A stretch of 64,000 nt of DNA from Chamaecrista fasciculata (GCA_003254925.1 QANZ01014570.1:96666-160665); one strand, 5' to 3'. Numbered from the stretch's first letter, positions 10,365 to 23,289 are shown. Numbers and translations: made by a program. The notes: generated from the letters alone by a model not told the origin.

Positions 10365-13300
10365 TCAATGGGAGCGTTTCCTTTTAGATCTGTTACGACA
10401 ACGAAATTGCCAGAGAACGACCACACAAATAACCAGAACCAACTGTACAACAATTGCAACCTTCAAAGCTGAAACCAAAAAGTTTCAAGATGTATTACTT
10501 ATAAAATTAAAATGTATGTGAAACCTTTCTGGGACAAGAAGTTACCAGTAAGGTTATAAACAGACTCCTCTGACTTCACTCCATTTTTTTGTCTTTTTTG
10601 CCCCACTAGAGACCAGATCACTGACTTTTGAATTGTAGTCGTCAGACCTGTATTCAATATTTCCGCCCATGATACATGTATTGGGACAATGGATGCTTCC
10701 ATCATACTCATCACTCCTATCACAACAATCTACAGCAATACCGAATAAAAATTGGAACTTGAACTCTAAGATGGTAAAAAAGTCCTTACTACCTTTATTG
10801 CATGATAAATCAAAACCCATTGCCTATTTTTTTCCTTTGTCGTCACCAGGTTATCCACCATTGGCAACTAATCCCCTTGCTGGCTTGCAAGCACCTCGAA
10901 GATTAGGATAACTGTCCCAAGGGTTTAACGTTGCTCTATACCCAAAATCAGGATTCAAAACTTCAACATTTGGTTAAGGTTAGACAAGTCCCTACCACTT
11001 GACTACACCCCTTGGGTTTCTATTGCCTATTTAAAGATTATTCAAGCAAGTACATGTCTTGTGACATGATATACAAGATTCAGTGCCCAACCGAACTTGG
11101 TTCTATTGAGTTTTTAATTATATGATTGTTTAATCTCACCCAACTAAGGTTTTTACATTGGTTCAAGAGTCAAAGTAAGAAAGAAAGCATCAAGTGTCAA
11201 GCCAAAAAAAGAAATGGTTGATCTATTATCTAAGATAATATGATGTGCTCATTATTTGTTGGCTTTACTCAACTTCTAAGGTCGAATCTACCACTTTGGC
11301 ATGCATTTACATGAGTTGATCTAACAAAAAGCCTGATTGTATCTTTTTTTCACGAAAAATAGTATCTTTTATGAAATTCAAAAACTGTTAAATCTAAGGA
11401 GTTCCAATTTAAGATAATAAGCTCTTGTGCGACAATGTCATTCCATTATAGGTCATTCAACTCTATCAAGGAAGCATCAGAGTGGAGTTTCCTCACGTTA
11501 ATGGAGGATATGGACAGTGATAATAAAAAGCTTATCAAGATCAATCCCAATGCAAAACGTTGATATCAAATCCTAGGCTACTTAGATACATCTCTAAAAT
11601 ACTTTATCTATACTAAAGAGTGTGGTGATAGAGACAGAAGAGATGAACCACCATCTCCACTTAGGTCCATTGAAAGGCCTTTAAATCTTTAAAAGGAAGA
11701 CATGTAATATTCCATCATTCTCAAGAACACAAAAATACTTACCACAAAAAAAGATCATTAACACGAGAAGAAAATATGAACTGTGGCTTGCTTCCTAAGT
11801 TTCTGCAATAAAACTTTCCAGCTGGACAAGCTGAAGTTCCTGTAATTACACCAATACCTAGTGTGTTATAGACAATCAAGTAATAAATGGTACGAAAGTT
11901 TAATATAAAGGTAGTAAGGACTCATAGATATTCACTTGTCAGTATCTAAAGGCTTGCTTATTAGTCATTACTTAATATATTTTATATTACATAAATACAT
12001 TAATGGTCATTGCACTTTGATCAGCCCAAAAGTGAACAAGTTATTTGGCCTTCTTTGTAATATGTTTAAACTAATAATATATAATAATTAGAACAATTAA
12101 TATGCCAAGGGCTGCACCAAGGTATGACATAATAAAGTGGATAAAATAGGTTAATTAGCGTTTATTTATTGTATTTATAAATAATTGCTATTTAATGGGT
12201 TTTTAGTGTTTCAGATATCAAAACAGGGTCTAACCAAAGGGAATCATCTAGAATCAACGAGAAGATATCAAATCACACAAGATATTCTTGTGCCGCCATG
12301 TGGACCGCCGGCCCAAAATAGGTAAATCCCGCAACGCAAGTATCTGAGAGGAATATGACGTTAGCAAATATCTTCAGCGCAATATTACGTTGCGCCGTCA
12401 CTTGAAGCCAACGGCCCAAGTGGGAAATCTCGCGGCGCAGGATATTCCAGAGCTTAAACATATAATTTGGACGGCTAAGATTCAAGATACGAAGATATAA
12501 TCGAAATATCACAGATATTTTGTTGCGCTTCCGTGTTGGGCCGTCGGCGCAAGCAACGACCCAAGTCCAAATATCTTCCTTGACTTGCGGACCAAGCACA
12601 CTACTCAAGACTATAAATAGAGTTCGACATTCCACATCACAATTCACTTATTGACCAATTTACAATAGAGAAACGCCCCAACACCTCAACTGGAGGCAGA
12701 GTAGAGTAGAGTAGAGTAGCTATCAATAGGTCTCTATAATGAGAACCTAAACGTTCTCATCCTAGAGGAGTATCATGAAGGAAGCCGGAGTTCATCGTTC
12801 TTCATAGTCCAAGGAGTTGTTGTTTAATTATGTTTATTCATTGATTGTTCTTAGATCTAAGTGTTTTATTTCAAAGTACAATTATATGTTTGGATTGATA
12901 GTTCATAACTTTGTTAGGGAATGAGACCTTGATATTCTTGGAATCTATCTCTCGCACGATTAATAAAGTTTGCTCTTTTAACATGGTCTATGAAGAGTGT
13001 TCTATCTATCTTAGAAAGTATGATTATTAGGATTGGTCTTTATTTGTTTATTGTTCCGATACTGCAATAATATAGATTGTCTTGAACAGCCTTGACAAAT
13101 TGCTCATAACCTAGTTTGGCTGAGTGATTGATCCTAATCTTATATCTTTCGTTATTGTTCTTAGTTATTATATTCGAAGTATCGGATTAATACCTTTGAA
13201 TATAGTTCTTTACATAATTAAAGTGACACTTCAATTCTGTATCTTTATGAACTAGGAAGGTGGAATTCATGATTATTCTCTAGGATATCTTTATTGTTTG

Positions 13301-14721
13301 TTCATCGTTGTTATTATTGTTCTCATAACTATCTTTATAGCCTCACCTAAGTTCATAGATATTCATATAAATAATAGTTATCTTTAACCACGAAGTTCCG
13401 TAAGAAAATTCGACCTTGGGTTAGCATCTATACTATATTTTAATAAATATAGTTTATACTTGCGAGGCTCGAGTATAAATTTAATTTGACGTGTTTGACA
13501 CCTTACGACAGGTGTCCGCATCACACTTCTGTATCACAGTTCGTACTTTATAAAGGAAATAGTAAGAGAACTACGTTTGTGTCAGCTTTTGGCAATTGAC
13601 AGGCTGTCAGCATATTGCATAACAATATAGAACAGTTAGCAAAATCAGAAAATTAAAATGTTATAAAAATAATTCCTAAACTAGAGTCCTTCTTGTCAAT
13701 TTTCACCTTAACAATAAGAAGGGGAGAACCAACACATTCGAGGCATCTAAGATAATATAAAGCAGACGAAATACATTAACTCATGAAAAGCATTAGGTTT
13801 GGGCAAGTAATGAAAATACAATCTCATGCTCCTCTGAAATCTGAATTTAAACAAAGGACATTAAATTAGAGTTAACATGATCACAAAACCATCATTTCCA
13901 TGGTCACCAACTTTCTCTATCAAGAAAGAAACACATCAACGGAATCATACATAATCCCCTGATGACCAGAAAAAGTTCAAGTAAAAATTTCCTTTCATCC
14001 ACTTTCATAGAATCATAATATGCAATCTGATACCCCATACAAACATACCCATATCTCAAAATTTGGTTAAAACCTCATTTTAGTTCTTATAACTTCTCAA
14101 ACTACACGGTGAATTCCTTTTAGGTCCTCAATTATTTTTTGTTCCATTTTAGTCTTCAAACTTTTCTACTTGTTCCATTGTTAGTCCAAAACTTGATTTC
14201 TCCCGGTATATCTAAGTTAAAACACTTGATCTGAAGGATTTCTCAATTGAGTTTCTGACCTAATCACATTTTGTACTAACAATAGAACAAGTAAGTTTAA
14301 GAATCAAAATGGAATTCACATTACCAAAATGGGGTTTTGACCCTCAAATTTTGATTTTTTTTGTCATTCTTTCTACAGTTTATGAATGATACCAGGTTCG
14401 TCAGTGCCATCAGCGCAGTCGCAAATATTATCATTGAGACGATCTCTAGAGAAGGATTTTGACCCGTCCTTGCACTTGATCACCTCCGACAGATAATATT
14501 TCTCATCTGCAAAACAATAACAAACAAATGATGCATACCCACTTCAAACAAAGTTCAAACTATATTTCAAACAAAATAACGCAAGAAATGGAGATGAAAA
14601 ATGAAGGATACGAAGGAATACCTAGGGGATGAACTCCATGGAGAGAAGGGTACGAGCAATAAGATGTAGAAACGAGGAGGAAACAGTGATACAAGAAATG
14701 GAGGACGCGAGAATTCTCCAT
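10365..14721 (-). pseudogene. Glucosidase II beta subunit-like gene, unit A copy, frameshifted
   Basis: Five exons on the minus strand match the intact copy at 24857-27754: 14622-14721, 14393-14506, 11743-11839, 10546-10729 and 10365-10468, all with GT-AG borders. The product would be an ER-targeted protein with cysteine-rich LDLR-A-like repeats ([19 protein letters not shown]) and a C-terminal membrane anchor. Two one-base insertions break it relative to unit B. Exon 3 has seven T instead of six before its donor site. Exon 4 has an extra base after codons Lys-Thr (a run of seven A), leading to an early stop. There are also substitutions such as Gly to Arg in [10 protein letters not shown]. 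Both shifts are at homopolymers, so assembly error is the alternative. The third intron carries the solo LTR at 12018-13523. Confidence 0.75.
12018..13523 (+). mobile_element. Solo LTR, 1506 bp
   Basis: It starts TG (tgatcagccc) and ends CA (gtccgcatca), and is bounded by 5-bp duplications cactt (12013-12017 and 13524-13528). Unit B at about 26493-26497 keeps the empty site with a single cactt, which proves the boundaries. A TATA-like TATAAAT at 12612 fits an internal LTR promoter. There is no internal retrotransposon domain, so this is an LTR left by recombination. The length and sequence suggest Ty3/gypsy, but this is not certain. The 124-codon minus frame at 12273-12647 is chance. Confidence 0.88.
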
Positions 14722-14840
14722 ATCTGAATGGGAAACACTTCTCAAGAACGAGCCAGTGTCACTGACTTCATTCTTTCTTGCTGTAGGGTTGACTCATCAG
14801 TCTTCAGCCCCAATTGAACGTTCCAAGGTGATGAAAAATA

Positions 14841-15652
14841 TAGGTGAAAACCCTATTTTGGTTCCTAATGTTTATCCGTTTTGGTCCCTTATATTTTTTT
14901 TTTTCGTTTTAGTCCTTAATGTTTTAGAAAAGTTTCATCATAGGTCCCTAACTATTGAAAATGATCATATTTCTCTCGTTTCAAACTTGAATGCGATTAA
15001 AATCAATGTTACGGGTTAAAGTTGATGAGTGCTTTCTTTGCCCAATTAGAGTCATCGGCAAACATGGCCAAATCAAGAATGAAATTGAGCCCGCAAATGG
15101 GTCACTTTTTCATGAATTTGGTCAAATCTCTCTCGTTTTAAGTTCGAATGCAATGGAATTGGAGCTACAACTTAATCTTGACGAGTTCTTTCTTTATCCA
15201 GTTAGGACCGTTGACAAACGATGTCAAATAGTACTCCAAAAGTTAATATTGATGTTGTGACCAAACTCACTTCAGAGTACTATTTGATCTCGTTTTCCAA
15301 CGACCCCAATTGGATACAGAAAGCTCTCGTCAAGAGTAATTTGTAACTTTAGTTTTCAAAACTAGAGATATAATCAAATTCATGAAACAAGAATCTCATT
15401 TGCGGACTTGATTTCATGCTCGATTTGACCTTGTTTGGCGATGACTCCAATTGGACAAAAAAAGAACTCATCAAATTTAACTCATAGCTCTAATTTAATC
15501 ATATTTGAGTTTGAAACGAGAGAAATATGAGTATATGACTATATTCATTAGTTAGGGACTAATGATGAAACTTTTAAGAAACATTAAGGACCAAAACTAA
15601 AAAAAATATTAAAGACCAAAATAGTACTTAGGATAAATATTAGTGACCAAAT
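14841..15652. repeat. Large fold-back element of the 'GGTCCC' family
   Basis: It begins 'taggtgaaaaccctattttgg' minus its last base and ends 'taaatattagtgacca', with long inverted arms in between (for example 'agtactatttgatctcgtt' against its inverted partner near 15225). It lies just upstream of the glucosidase-like gene. Unit B has a truncated copy at the same place (27867-28018), so it predates the A/B duplication. Confidence 0.75.
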
Positions 15653-15699
15653 ATATATATATTTGGGAACGCAAATTACAAACTTCAATTATTTTATCT

Positions 15700-16010
15700 A
15701 ACCATGCTCACTGAGCTACACTTCAAGTTGAGGACATAGGTTTGAGTTTAGAATCGATATTATTGACATGACTTTTTTTGTACTAAAAAGTTTAGGTGAG
15801 TTGGTCCCAGAGGCTCATTAAGACTAGAGTATGCCTCCAAGCTCTACGAACACTTACAGAGATACTTACAAATCACCTATTAATAAGGCCCTCACATCAA
15901 TCGCGGGATTCAAACTCACGACCTTGTGACTTATGAGTTGACTTCTTATCAACTAGGATAATCTTTGTTGACATTATTGAGAGGATTTTAATTGTTCGGC
16001 TATGGTGATA
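15700..16010. mobile_element. SINE-like copy (+) interrupted by a second SINE (-)
   Basis: The outer copy shows 'aggtttgagtttagaatcga' (about 15740) and resumes at about 15968 with 'gacattattgagagg', the same order as in the SINE at 50040-50215. Between them, at about 15778-15965, lies a reverse-strand copy of another SINE family with a B-box-like 'gagtttgaatcccgc' (minus strand). 'TTGACAT' occurs at both edges and is a plausible target duplication. Confidence 0.55.
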
Positions 16011-16072
16011 AAGATATAACTATAATTAATTTAATTATTTTGATAAATATATCAATCGAAATTTAATGATAA

Positions 16073-16350
16073 ATATTATGTAATTTTAAATTTTGTTAAA
16101 ATTAAAGTAAATAATTGAAGTTGAAAAGAATTAAATTATTATTAAATTTGAATCAATGTTTTAGTAAAAGATTAAATTGAGACATTTATAATTTTTTTTA
16201 GATACTAAATTAGTAATTTACTCTTAATTTGAGGTTCCAAATTATGTGTATTTATCTTAACTAGTGAATCATAAATAATGAGCTAATACCTTTTATTTTC
16301 TCAGGAGTGGTGATTTTATTTAAAAAAAAAATTGTAGATGAAATGATTAA
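16073..16350. repeat. End segment of duplicated unit A (segment D)
   Basis: It starts 'aaatattatgtaa' and runs through 'taatttgaggttccaaat'. The second copy is at 31168-31271 continued at 32658-32838, where it is split by a Mutator-like insertion. At about 16350 the homology jumps to protease-intron sequence, marking the A/B duplication junction. Confidence 0.75.
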
Positions 16351-16827
16351 AAAACTCGTACGACACCCACACGATTAGAGCTATCAAAGTGGGTCAACCC
16401 GGCTCACACGGGTTGACCCACCACGGGTTGTGGGTTATACGGGTTGGCTCACCTGGGTTGAAATATGTGGTGAGCCAGGATTTCGCCAACTCGGCTCACC
16501 AACTTGGTGGGCCGGGTTGGCTCATGTAACCCACTAAATTTTTTTTTTTCAAACCTCACAGTATATTTTAATTTTACAACCTGTCATTTCTTTTTGTACA
16601 TAATGTGTATTATTTGCTGTAAACTAATACTGGGCATAAACTTAAAGAAAAATTAGGAAAAGAATGCACTCAATACAACACTTAAACACTATTATAATTA
16701 AAGCCATAATGCTGTCTAGAAAGTCTCCAAGAGCTCAAGTTTGAGCCTTCTAGTTTGAAGTTAAACAAGCTAAATATACCAAAATAACATCACAAGTTCA
16801 AAATAATTAGTAATTACAGATATGCTT

Positions 16828-16943
16828 CAGCCTTCAAGTTTAAAGCTAAACAAGCTAATTGCTAAATATACCAAAATAACATCAGCCTTCAAGTTTAAAG
16901 CTAAACTAAACAAGCTAATTGCTAAATATACCAAAATAACATC
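16828..16943. repeat. Tandem duplication of about 57 bp inside the hAT element
   Basis: The words 'cagccttcaagtttaaagct' and 'gctaaatataccaaaataac' each occur twice, at 16828-16881 and 16882-16943. The second copy carries an extra 'ctaaa'. It lies downstream of the transposase stop codon. Confidence 0.85.
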
Positions 16944-16981
16944 AGCAGTTCAAAATAATTAAAGAAAGGCTCCAGCAGCCT

Positions 16982-19354
16982 TCAAATTCCTTCATTTGGA
17001 TTTGCATTTGTGCTAACTTTAGTCTTCTCAGCTTTCAGAATGTCACCTTTATTTTCATCTTCATCAAGACCATCAACATCTGAAATTAAAATGCAACAAA
17101 AAAATAAATGAGAGCAGGCATATAACAATTAAATTGCAAGTAAATAATAATTAAAGTATTATAGTAACTAATAACTTACTATCCCCATCAAATTCAAAAC
17201 CATGAAGCCAATTGCGAGTGCATATTAGAGCTTGAACATTTTCAGCAAGGGTAGAAGATCTATATTTGTTCAAAACTCGAGACCCAATTCTAAAGGCAGA
17301 TTCACTAGCCACAGTAGTGATTGGAATACTAAGTATATCACAAGCCATCCTTGAGAGAATTGGAAACCGTTGTTGATTCTTCTCCCAATAATACAAAACA
17401 TCCATCTTTAAGGCATACTTAGGATCAACCTTTGCCTCTTCAAGATAAGTATCCAATTCAGATTTTCCAGCAACACATTGATCTTCACTAAAATGATTAA
17501 TCCATTCCTACAACAATAAATTATGTTTAAATATAATCATATGAACTAAAGAATGCAATTTAATTTTAAAACATAGTAATTAAAAAGAAGATATAACTCA
17601 TATGACATGCAAAATAAAACTTACATTCATAGCTTGCTGATCATAATCAAAAGGTTGATCTCCCGGATCATTTGCATCTCCTATATCAATAATTGGTGAG
17701 GTTGGTGAACTTGAACAACTTGCTTGACCACCCAATGCAGAATTTTTATATTCATTTTCATATTCTGCATAAAGTTCAGCTAACTTGAACTTGATATTGT
17801 TCACCTTCTCATGACAAGTACTGTGATCCAACTTATTATAAGAGAAGTGTAGGACCTCAAGTTTCAATCGAGGATCAAGTATTGCTGCCATAACAAGTAC
17901 AACACTATAATCATTCCAATACTTGTCAAATTTTTCCTTCATCTTTCTAGCCATGTCTTGAATAACCGGATCAACATGTGCTAAATTTGCCTTCAAAACA
18001 CATTCAATTCTCCATATTTCCAGAAAATAAGCATTTGAAGTAGGGTATGATGAACCAGAGAACAGATTTGTAATCACATAAAATGGGCGCAGAAAATCAC
18101 ACATTACCTCTCCTTTCATCCACTCTTCAGCAGTTGGACAATGCACAAAATGGCTATAATGGCTATCAGTCAAGGACAATTTAACAAAAGCACGTCGGTA
18201 CTTGATAGCACTTTCAAGCATAGCAAATGTAGAATTCCATCTAGTTGGAACATCCATTCTTAACCCAACTTTGGTGTCAATATTACCAACTTGTTTCACA
18301 CAATCCTTGAAATGAATCATCCTCCCCTCAGAAGCTTTCACATATTTAATGCTCTCTCTAATCTTTGACAAAGCTACACTAGTTACTTTTAAACCCTCTT
18401 GAACTATAAGATTCAAGATATGAGCAAAACATCTTACATGAAAGAACTCTCCAGCACACAATAAGCTATTTTGCAAACACAACTGTTCTTTCAAGAGCTT
18501 CTGCATATTATCATTGGCAAAAGCATTGTCCAAAGTAAGAGAAAACACTTTCATATCAATCCCCCAATCTTTCAAGCATTCAAAAACTTTGTTAGCTAAT
18601 TCAATTCCAGAATGTGGGGGATTCATTTTACAAAAGGAAAGAATTTTACTATTGAGCTTCCAATTCTCATCCACAAAATGTGCTGTCAAACTAATAAAGC
18701 CTTCATTATTAATAGATGTCCAACAAGCAGAAGTCAAGCAAATTCTATTGGGAGTCCTAGACATAGATTGCTTCAATTGCTCCTTTTTTTCAAGATAAAA
18801 TTTCATGACATCTGCAACTGCTGTGTTTCTAGTGATATGTTTCACATCTGGATTCAATAATTTGTGTGCCTCCCTAACCCATCTATTTCAACAAATGAAT
18901 AGGGAAGATCATGCTCAATAATAGCCATTGACAAGACCTCACACAGACGCTTATGATCAACTTTCCTAGATCTTAACTTTCCAGCTTGATCTATCATCAT
19001 CATCCCAACATTATGAAATTTAGCAAGCTGTGGACACTTAGGAATATGACGTGCCAGAGTTGAAGTCCCAAGTTTAGAACCCCCAATCACATACAACTTC
19101 TCACATCCATTACATCTAGCCTTCTCTTTCCCATCAATTATTCCTACTTTAGTGTAAGATTTCCAAACATTAGAAGTGTGTGCTCTAGGCTTTTTAGGTC
19201 CTTTTTTCTTCCCAGAATCAAGTTCAGTAAGCACAGGTGACTCATTTTCATCTAACATAACCACATCATCATCTCTTTCATCCATATCAAGAGCAATATC
19301 AGGTTCATCCTCAATTAAAGCTTCTAAGGAATTATTACTCATAGAGGAGGCCAT
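16982..19354 (-). pseudogene. hAT transposase (zinc-finger BED, RICESLEEPER/DAYSLEEPER type), frameshifted
   Basis: Minus-strand gene starting at MASSMSNN (19354). An N-terminal BED zinc finger has CNGC and RHIPKC about 20 residues apart. The RNase H-like transposase core and C-terminal hATC dimerisation region (ACDILSIPITTVASESAF) follow. Inferred coding parts are 17625-19354, 17180-17507 and 16982-17079, with GT-AG introns at 17508-17624 and 17080-17179. The last exon adds about 31 residues and was found by extending the frame. There are two defects. A missing base near 18879 (at VEIDGLG) shifts the frame before LNPDVKHITRN. The first catalytic Asp, normally in a TSDxWTS motif, is Ala here (LTSACWTS). 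The TLDNAFANDN motif with the second Asp is intact. It is probably unable to move itself. Confidence 0.85.
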
Positions 19355-20456
19355 ACTAAAAATAAAATGAAAAAACACATACTGTAAAACACTAAAATCA
19401 GACCAAATGCTATTTCAGCCTTCAAACACATACTGTTTAATGCTCTTTCTAAAAAACAAAGATTTAATGCTCTCTCTAAAAAAAACACATACTGTTTCAG
19501 CCTTCAAACACAACACAGATCAGACCAAATGCTTCAGAGATGTAAAATAGAACAAAAATGGTTCATCAAAGATAAAAAATCACACACACCATGATACCTA
19601 ACAAATAAAAAACAACAACTCATACGACTAGACTAGATCAATGCAATACCTGAAAAATCAAACTCTGCCTGAACTTCGATCCTCAGTACTNTTGGTGGCG
19701 ATGGAGGGTGGCTGGCGGCTGCGAAGTGAGAGAGTTAGGGTTAGGGTTAGGGTTGAAGAGAGAAGAAAGGGGCGTGTTGTAGTGTGAGTGTGAGTGAATG
19801 ACGATTTGAGTTTTGATTTTGAGTTTTGAGAATGGGCTGAATGGCTGAATGGGAATATCTGAATATGGGATAATAATTTACAGCTAATATACAGCTAATA
19901 ATTGACAGCTAATAATAATATACAGCTAAAAAATATTTTAAAATTTTATAATTGTTTTATATGGTGGGTTGGTGAGCTAACCCACCAACCCACCGGGTTA
20001 GCTCACCATAACCCGCGGGTCAGGTGAGCCAGCTCACGCGGGTTAAAATTTTGGTGAGCCAAGATTTCTTCAACCCGGCTCACCATTTTAGCAGGTTAAA
20101 CGGGTCCAACCCGCAAGTTGGAACCCGTTTTGACAGCTCTACTCACGACACATATTTATAAGTTTCAAAATATAAAATCAATTTTTTTATGACATTAACA
20201 TGACAAATAATTATAAATAATAACATATATGATATATATATATATATATTGTTAATAAATATTATATTTTTTTTTAAGTTTTCATCAAAATTTGTGAATT
20301 TTTAATTATTTATATATTTATAAATATATGTCGTGTCATGTCATGTCATGTAATTTTAAGAATTTGACATGTCAGTGTGTCCGTATTCGTGTCATATCCC
20401 GTGTCCGTGTCAGTGCCCATGATTCATAAATATAGACCTTCTCTTTTTGTTCTATA

Positions 20457-22737
20457 CTAGTAAAACTTGCGTGCGCTGCGCATTATATTAAGTAGTATAA
20501 ATTTGTATTTATTTTGTATATAACTATATATTATGATTTTTAACACTCTAAATAAATATTATTAGAAAAATACTCGAAAATTTTTTATTTTTTTTCCTAT
20601 TGATTTCCTTTTATTTTTTTCATTATATAATGATCCCTTCTATTATTAAAATATCTATATTTTTTTTCGTAGAAAAAATATCTATATTTAAGCTTTGTTT
20701 TAAAAATTAATATATTAAAAGTCAACCAAATGGTTGATAAAAGTGGACTTGGTATCATACTTTACGAAATCTGAAATTAATGGCACAAAATGTTTTGTTT
20801 GTCTTTTTTAGAAATATATGTATGAAAAAAATAATATATACATCATATTTATCATATAATTGTTTGTTGTAATTTTGGTAACACGTCTGAGTTATAACTG
20901 ATGCTAAGACCTAAACAATACAATAATAATAATCATAGTATTTTAAATTTAGTTCAAGTTTTCAAATTAGTTAATACTTTTTTCTCTTGTGTTTTGTAAT
21001 TTGAGCTTATATATGTATAATTAAAGAATTTATATATATAAATCAATTAAATATCCAAATATTGTATTAATTACTTTTTAATTAGCATGCCATGAATTTA
21101 GTTTCAATACCACGGGCTTTTAAATTCCATGATTGTATTTTATTTTATAATTGGTTGTCAAACAAAACTTAAATAAGCATATAATGGCTCGGTATGACTA
21201 TGGTTATTTAACAATTATAATATAATTAAATAACAATAGGGAATATAATATATTAAAGGATAAATTACATAAAAGGACCATGTGGTTTGGCCTATTTTCA
21301 AATAGGGTCCCTATGATTTAAAAAGTGTCAAATTGGAGGCTTGTGGTTTCCTTCGTTAACAAATAGGGTCTTAGGTGATTTTTTTTATCTAAATTAACGA
21401 AGTGAACTTCAAGATGGACTGTTTTATAATTTGAATTTTGCATTTTAAACCAAAATACAATCAAAGTAAAGCAAGCCAGAGATCGACAGTGTGGTTTTTG
21501 TCGAACCAAAATTGTCTGTTGTGGGTCTCCGCCTTCACTTTCTTGCTCATTCTTCTCCATCCTTCACTTCCTTCTTCTAGATTCAACCCAAAATCGTGTG
21601 GGTATCGATCACCGGAGTTGATCAACGGCAAACGGAGAACACAAATCTAATCGACGAAAAACGCAGATCTTGTCAGTCGGAAGAATGCAATCGGTGGGTG
21701 AAATTTAGGTTTTGTACATGCACTCCGTCACTGTTTGCTGTTGCGTTTGTTGTGGCTGTGACTGGTCTTGATTTCTCTCGCTCAATTCTTTCGTAGAGGA
21801 AGAAGACGAGGCCATTACTGAGGAGTTTCGTTATTCTTGATTTGACTTTTGACCTATGATAAACCTCATCGCAGTGCGATTACGATTGTGAACAGCGAGA
21901 CAAATAAGAATACATATTTTATATCTGTATATAAAAAGTATACAATATTATGGCGACATTGGCATCAGATACAATCACTTTGCTATCGCCCGCAGCACGA
22001 TCCATTCACACATGAAATCTATTTTTTTATGAGATGAATGAATAACTTTGATACGTGATAAATCTCTATCTATTAAGAGTCATTGTCTATACTCTATACA
22101 TTGTTTATACACTGTGGAAGTAGGCAAGACCCGACTAAAGATACCACAAAATTTACACATTGCATTTATTACGCTACTTTGTGTTGCATTTTGTGTGATT
22201 TAGTTCACTATTAATAATTGACCCAAAGTCATAATTCATGAGATATATGCTTTCATTTGAAAGGTATGTCTATTAACAACTAATAAACACTATTTAAAAT
22301 ATATCTCTTCACAATAAAAAACGTGTCTTTTAATAATTAAGAGACACCATTTAGCATGTATTTTTCAAATGAAAAGACATGAAGATAGAAGATGAGGGTA
22401 TTTTTGAAAAACAAAGTTATAAACAACTCACAGTAGTAAAGATAAAGATAAAGATTTATAGTTGATTTATAACTTATTAAATGATGTATTTGTTTATTAT
22501 CAAATATATTTGTTGTCATATAACTTTTCTAATTATAAGATTTTGAAAGGTTGTGACATCAGATACAATTATTCATCATTATATATGTTGGTAGAAATGT
22601 ATTAAGGATATTTTCACAAAATAAAAAGATAATTATTCATCATTGGTCACCATCTCTCATCAGTCATAAGTTATCTTCATTATGGGCATTTCCGGAAATG
22701 AAAGTTGACACCAACCCACACTTTTAAGTAGTAAAGA
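20457..22737 (-). mobile_element. Non-autonomous Helitron, 2281 bp, precisely bounded
   Basis: Read on the minus strand it starts TCTTTACTACTTAAAAG (from 22737) and ends ACTAG at 20457, with an imperfect GC-rich palindrome (tgcgcagcgcacgca) about 10 bases before the end. It sits between A and T. Joining the flanks (tctata and ttattgtcaatcc) recreates exactly the uninterrupted sequence of unit C near 44523. No Rep/helicase is encoded. A relatively GC-rich piece at about 21440-21850 and a MITE-like end at 21255-21390 may be captured DNA; I cannot identify a parent gene. Confidence 0.88.
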
Positions 22738-23289
22738 TTATTGTCAATCCGAACATTCCTTATAGAAACTTGAGATAAATCATTACAGTCTCATGCACCT
22801 AAAATTTTAATAATATTTATTTAGAGCTGAATTAGTCTTATACTTTAATGAGATTAAATATATGCTAAAATGCACAATTCTCCCTTAAACTTTAGTCACT
22901 GCGCAAAAAAACCCATAAACTTTGAAAAGTGATGAAAGACTCCTTGAACTTTTAATTTTGTGCAAATAACTCCCTCTTCTTAAAAATTTTATTATAAAAA
23001 GAACAATCTTTTTAGTTTTTTTTTAATTGTTAGTTACAACAATGATTAATTTTATATATGGATCAATGTAAAATGCAACAACAATCATCAAATTACAGAT
23101 AACCCCTATTTTTTTTTTTTAATGAAGATCTTAACTAAATAGATCATTTGCACAAAATCAAAAAGTTCAGAGTCTTTTGTCACTTTTCAAAGTTCAAAGG
23201 GGTTTTTGCACAATGATTAAAGTTTAAGGGAGGTTTTGTGCATTTTAACCTTAAATATAAGTTTCTAAAACCATGTCTAGAGTTTCATA
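22738..23289 (+). other. Unit B remnant of the protease intron with shared MITE
   Basis: This is the continuation of the intron seen in units A and C. A Mutator-like MITE occupies 22863-23250, flanked by ttaaatata at 22854-22862 and 23251-23259, the same insertion as at 7911-8263. Confidence 0.8.

Larger units (their letters stand above)
16376..20141 (-). mobile_element. hAT transposon, 3766 bp, with transposase gene
   Basis: The terminal inverted repeats are imperfect: left 'tagagctatcaaagtgggtc', right end 'cccgttttgacagctcta'. The 8-bp flanks are cacacgat (16368-16375) and ctcacgac (20142-20149), 6 of 8 matching. The unoccupied paralogous site in unit C (near 43913, 'cacacgac') confirms the insertion point. 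Subterminal regions are rich in 'aacccg/cgggtt' words that could bind the transposase. It carries one transposase gene (minus strand), a 57-bp tandem duplication at 16828-16943 and three 'gttagg' repeats at about 19735. Confidence 0.9.
16353..20428. mobile_element. Left-truncated Mutator-like MITE split by the hAT insertion (unit B)
   Basis: 16353-16375 ('ctcgtacgacacccacacga') and 20142-20428 are the two parts of the MITE found whole in unit C (43850-44183). The right terminus ends 'catgattcata' and is followed by aatatagacc, a one-base variant of the 10-bp target duplication in unit C. The left third is missing because the duplication junction falls inside it. Confidence 0.75.

Noticed and set aside
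12273..12647. 124-codon minus-strand frame
   Set aside because: It lies wholly inside the solo LTR, crosses the LTR's presumed U3/R region and has no recognisable domain.
15020..15260. Frame with DECFLCPIRVIGKHG-like repeats, also seen near 132-407 and 33200-33415
   Set aside because: The recurring peptide comes from repeated fold-back sequence in several orientations, not from a conserved protein.
19735..19765. Three ttaggg-like repeats, possible telomere remnant
   Set aside because: Only about three units, lying in the leader of the hAT transposase gene; plant telomeres are TTTAGGG and much longer.
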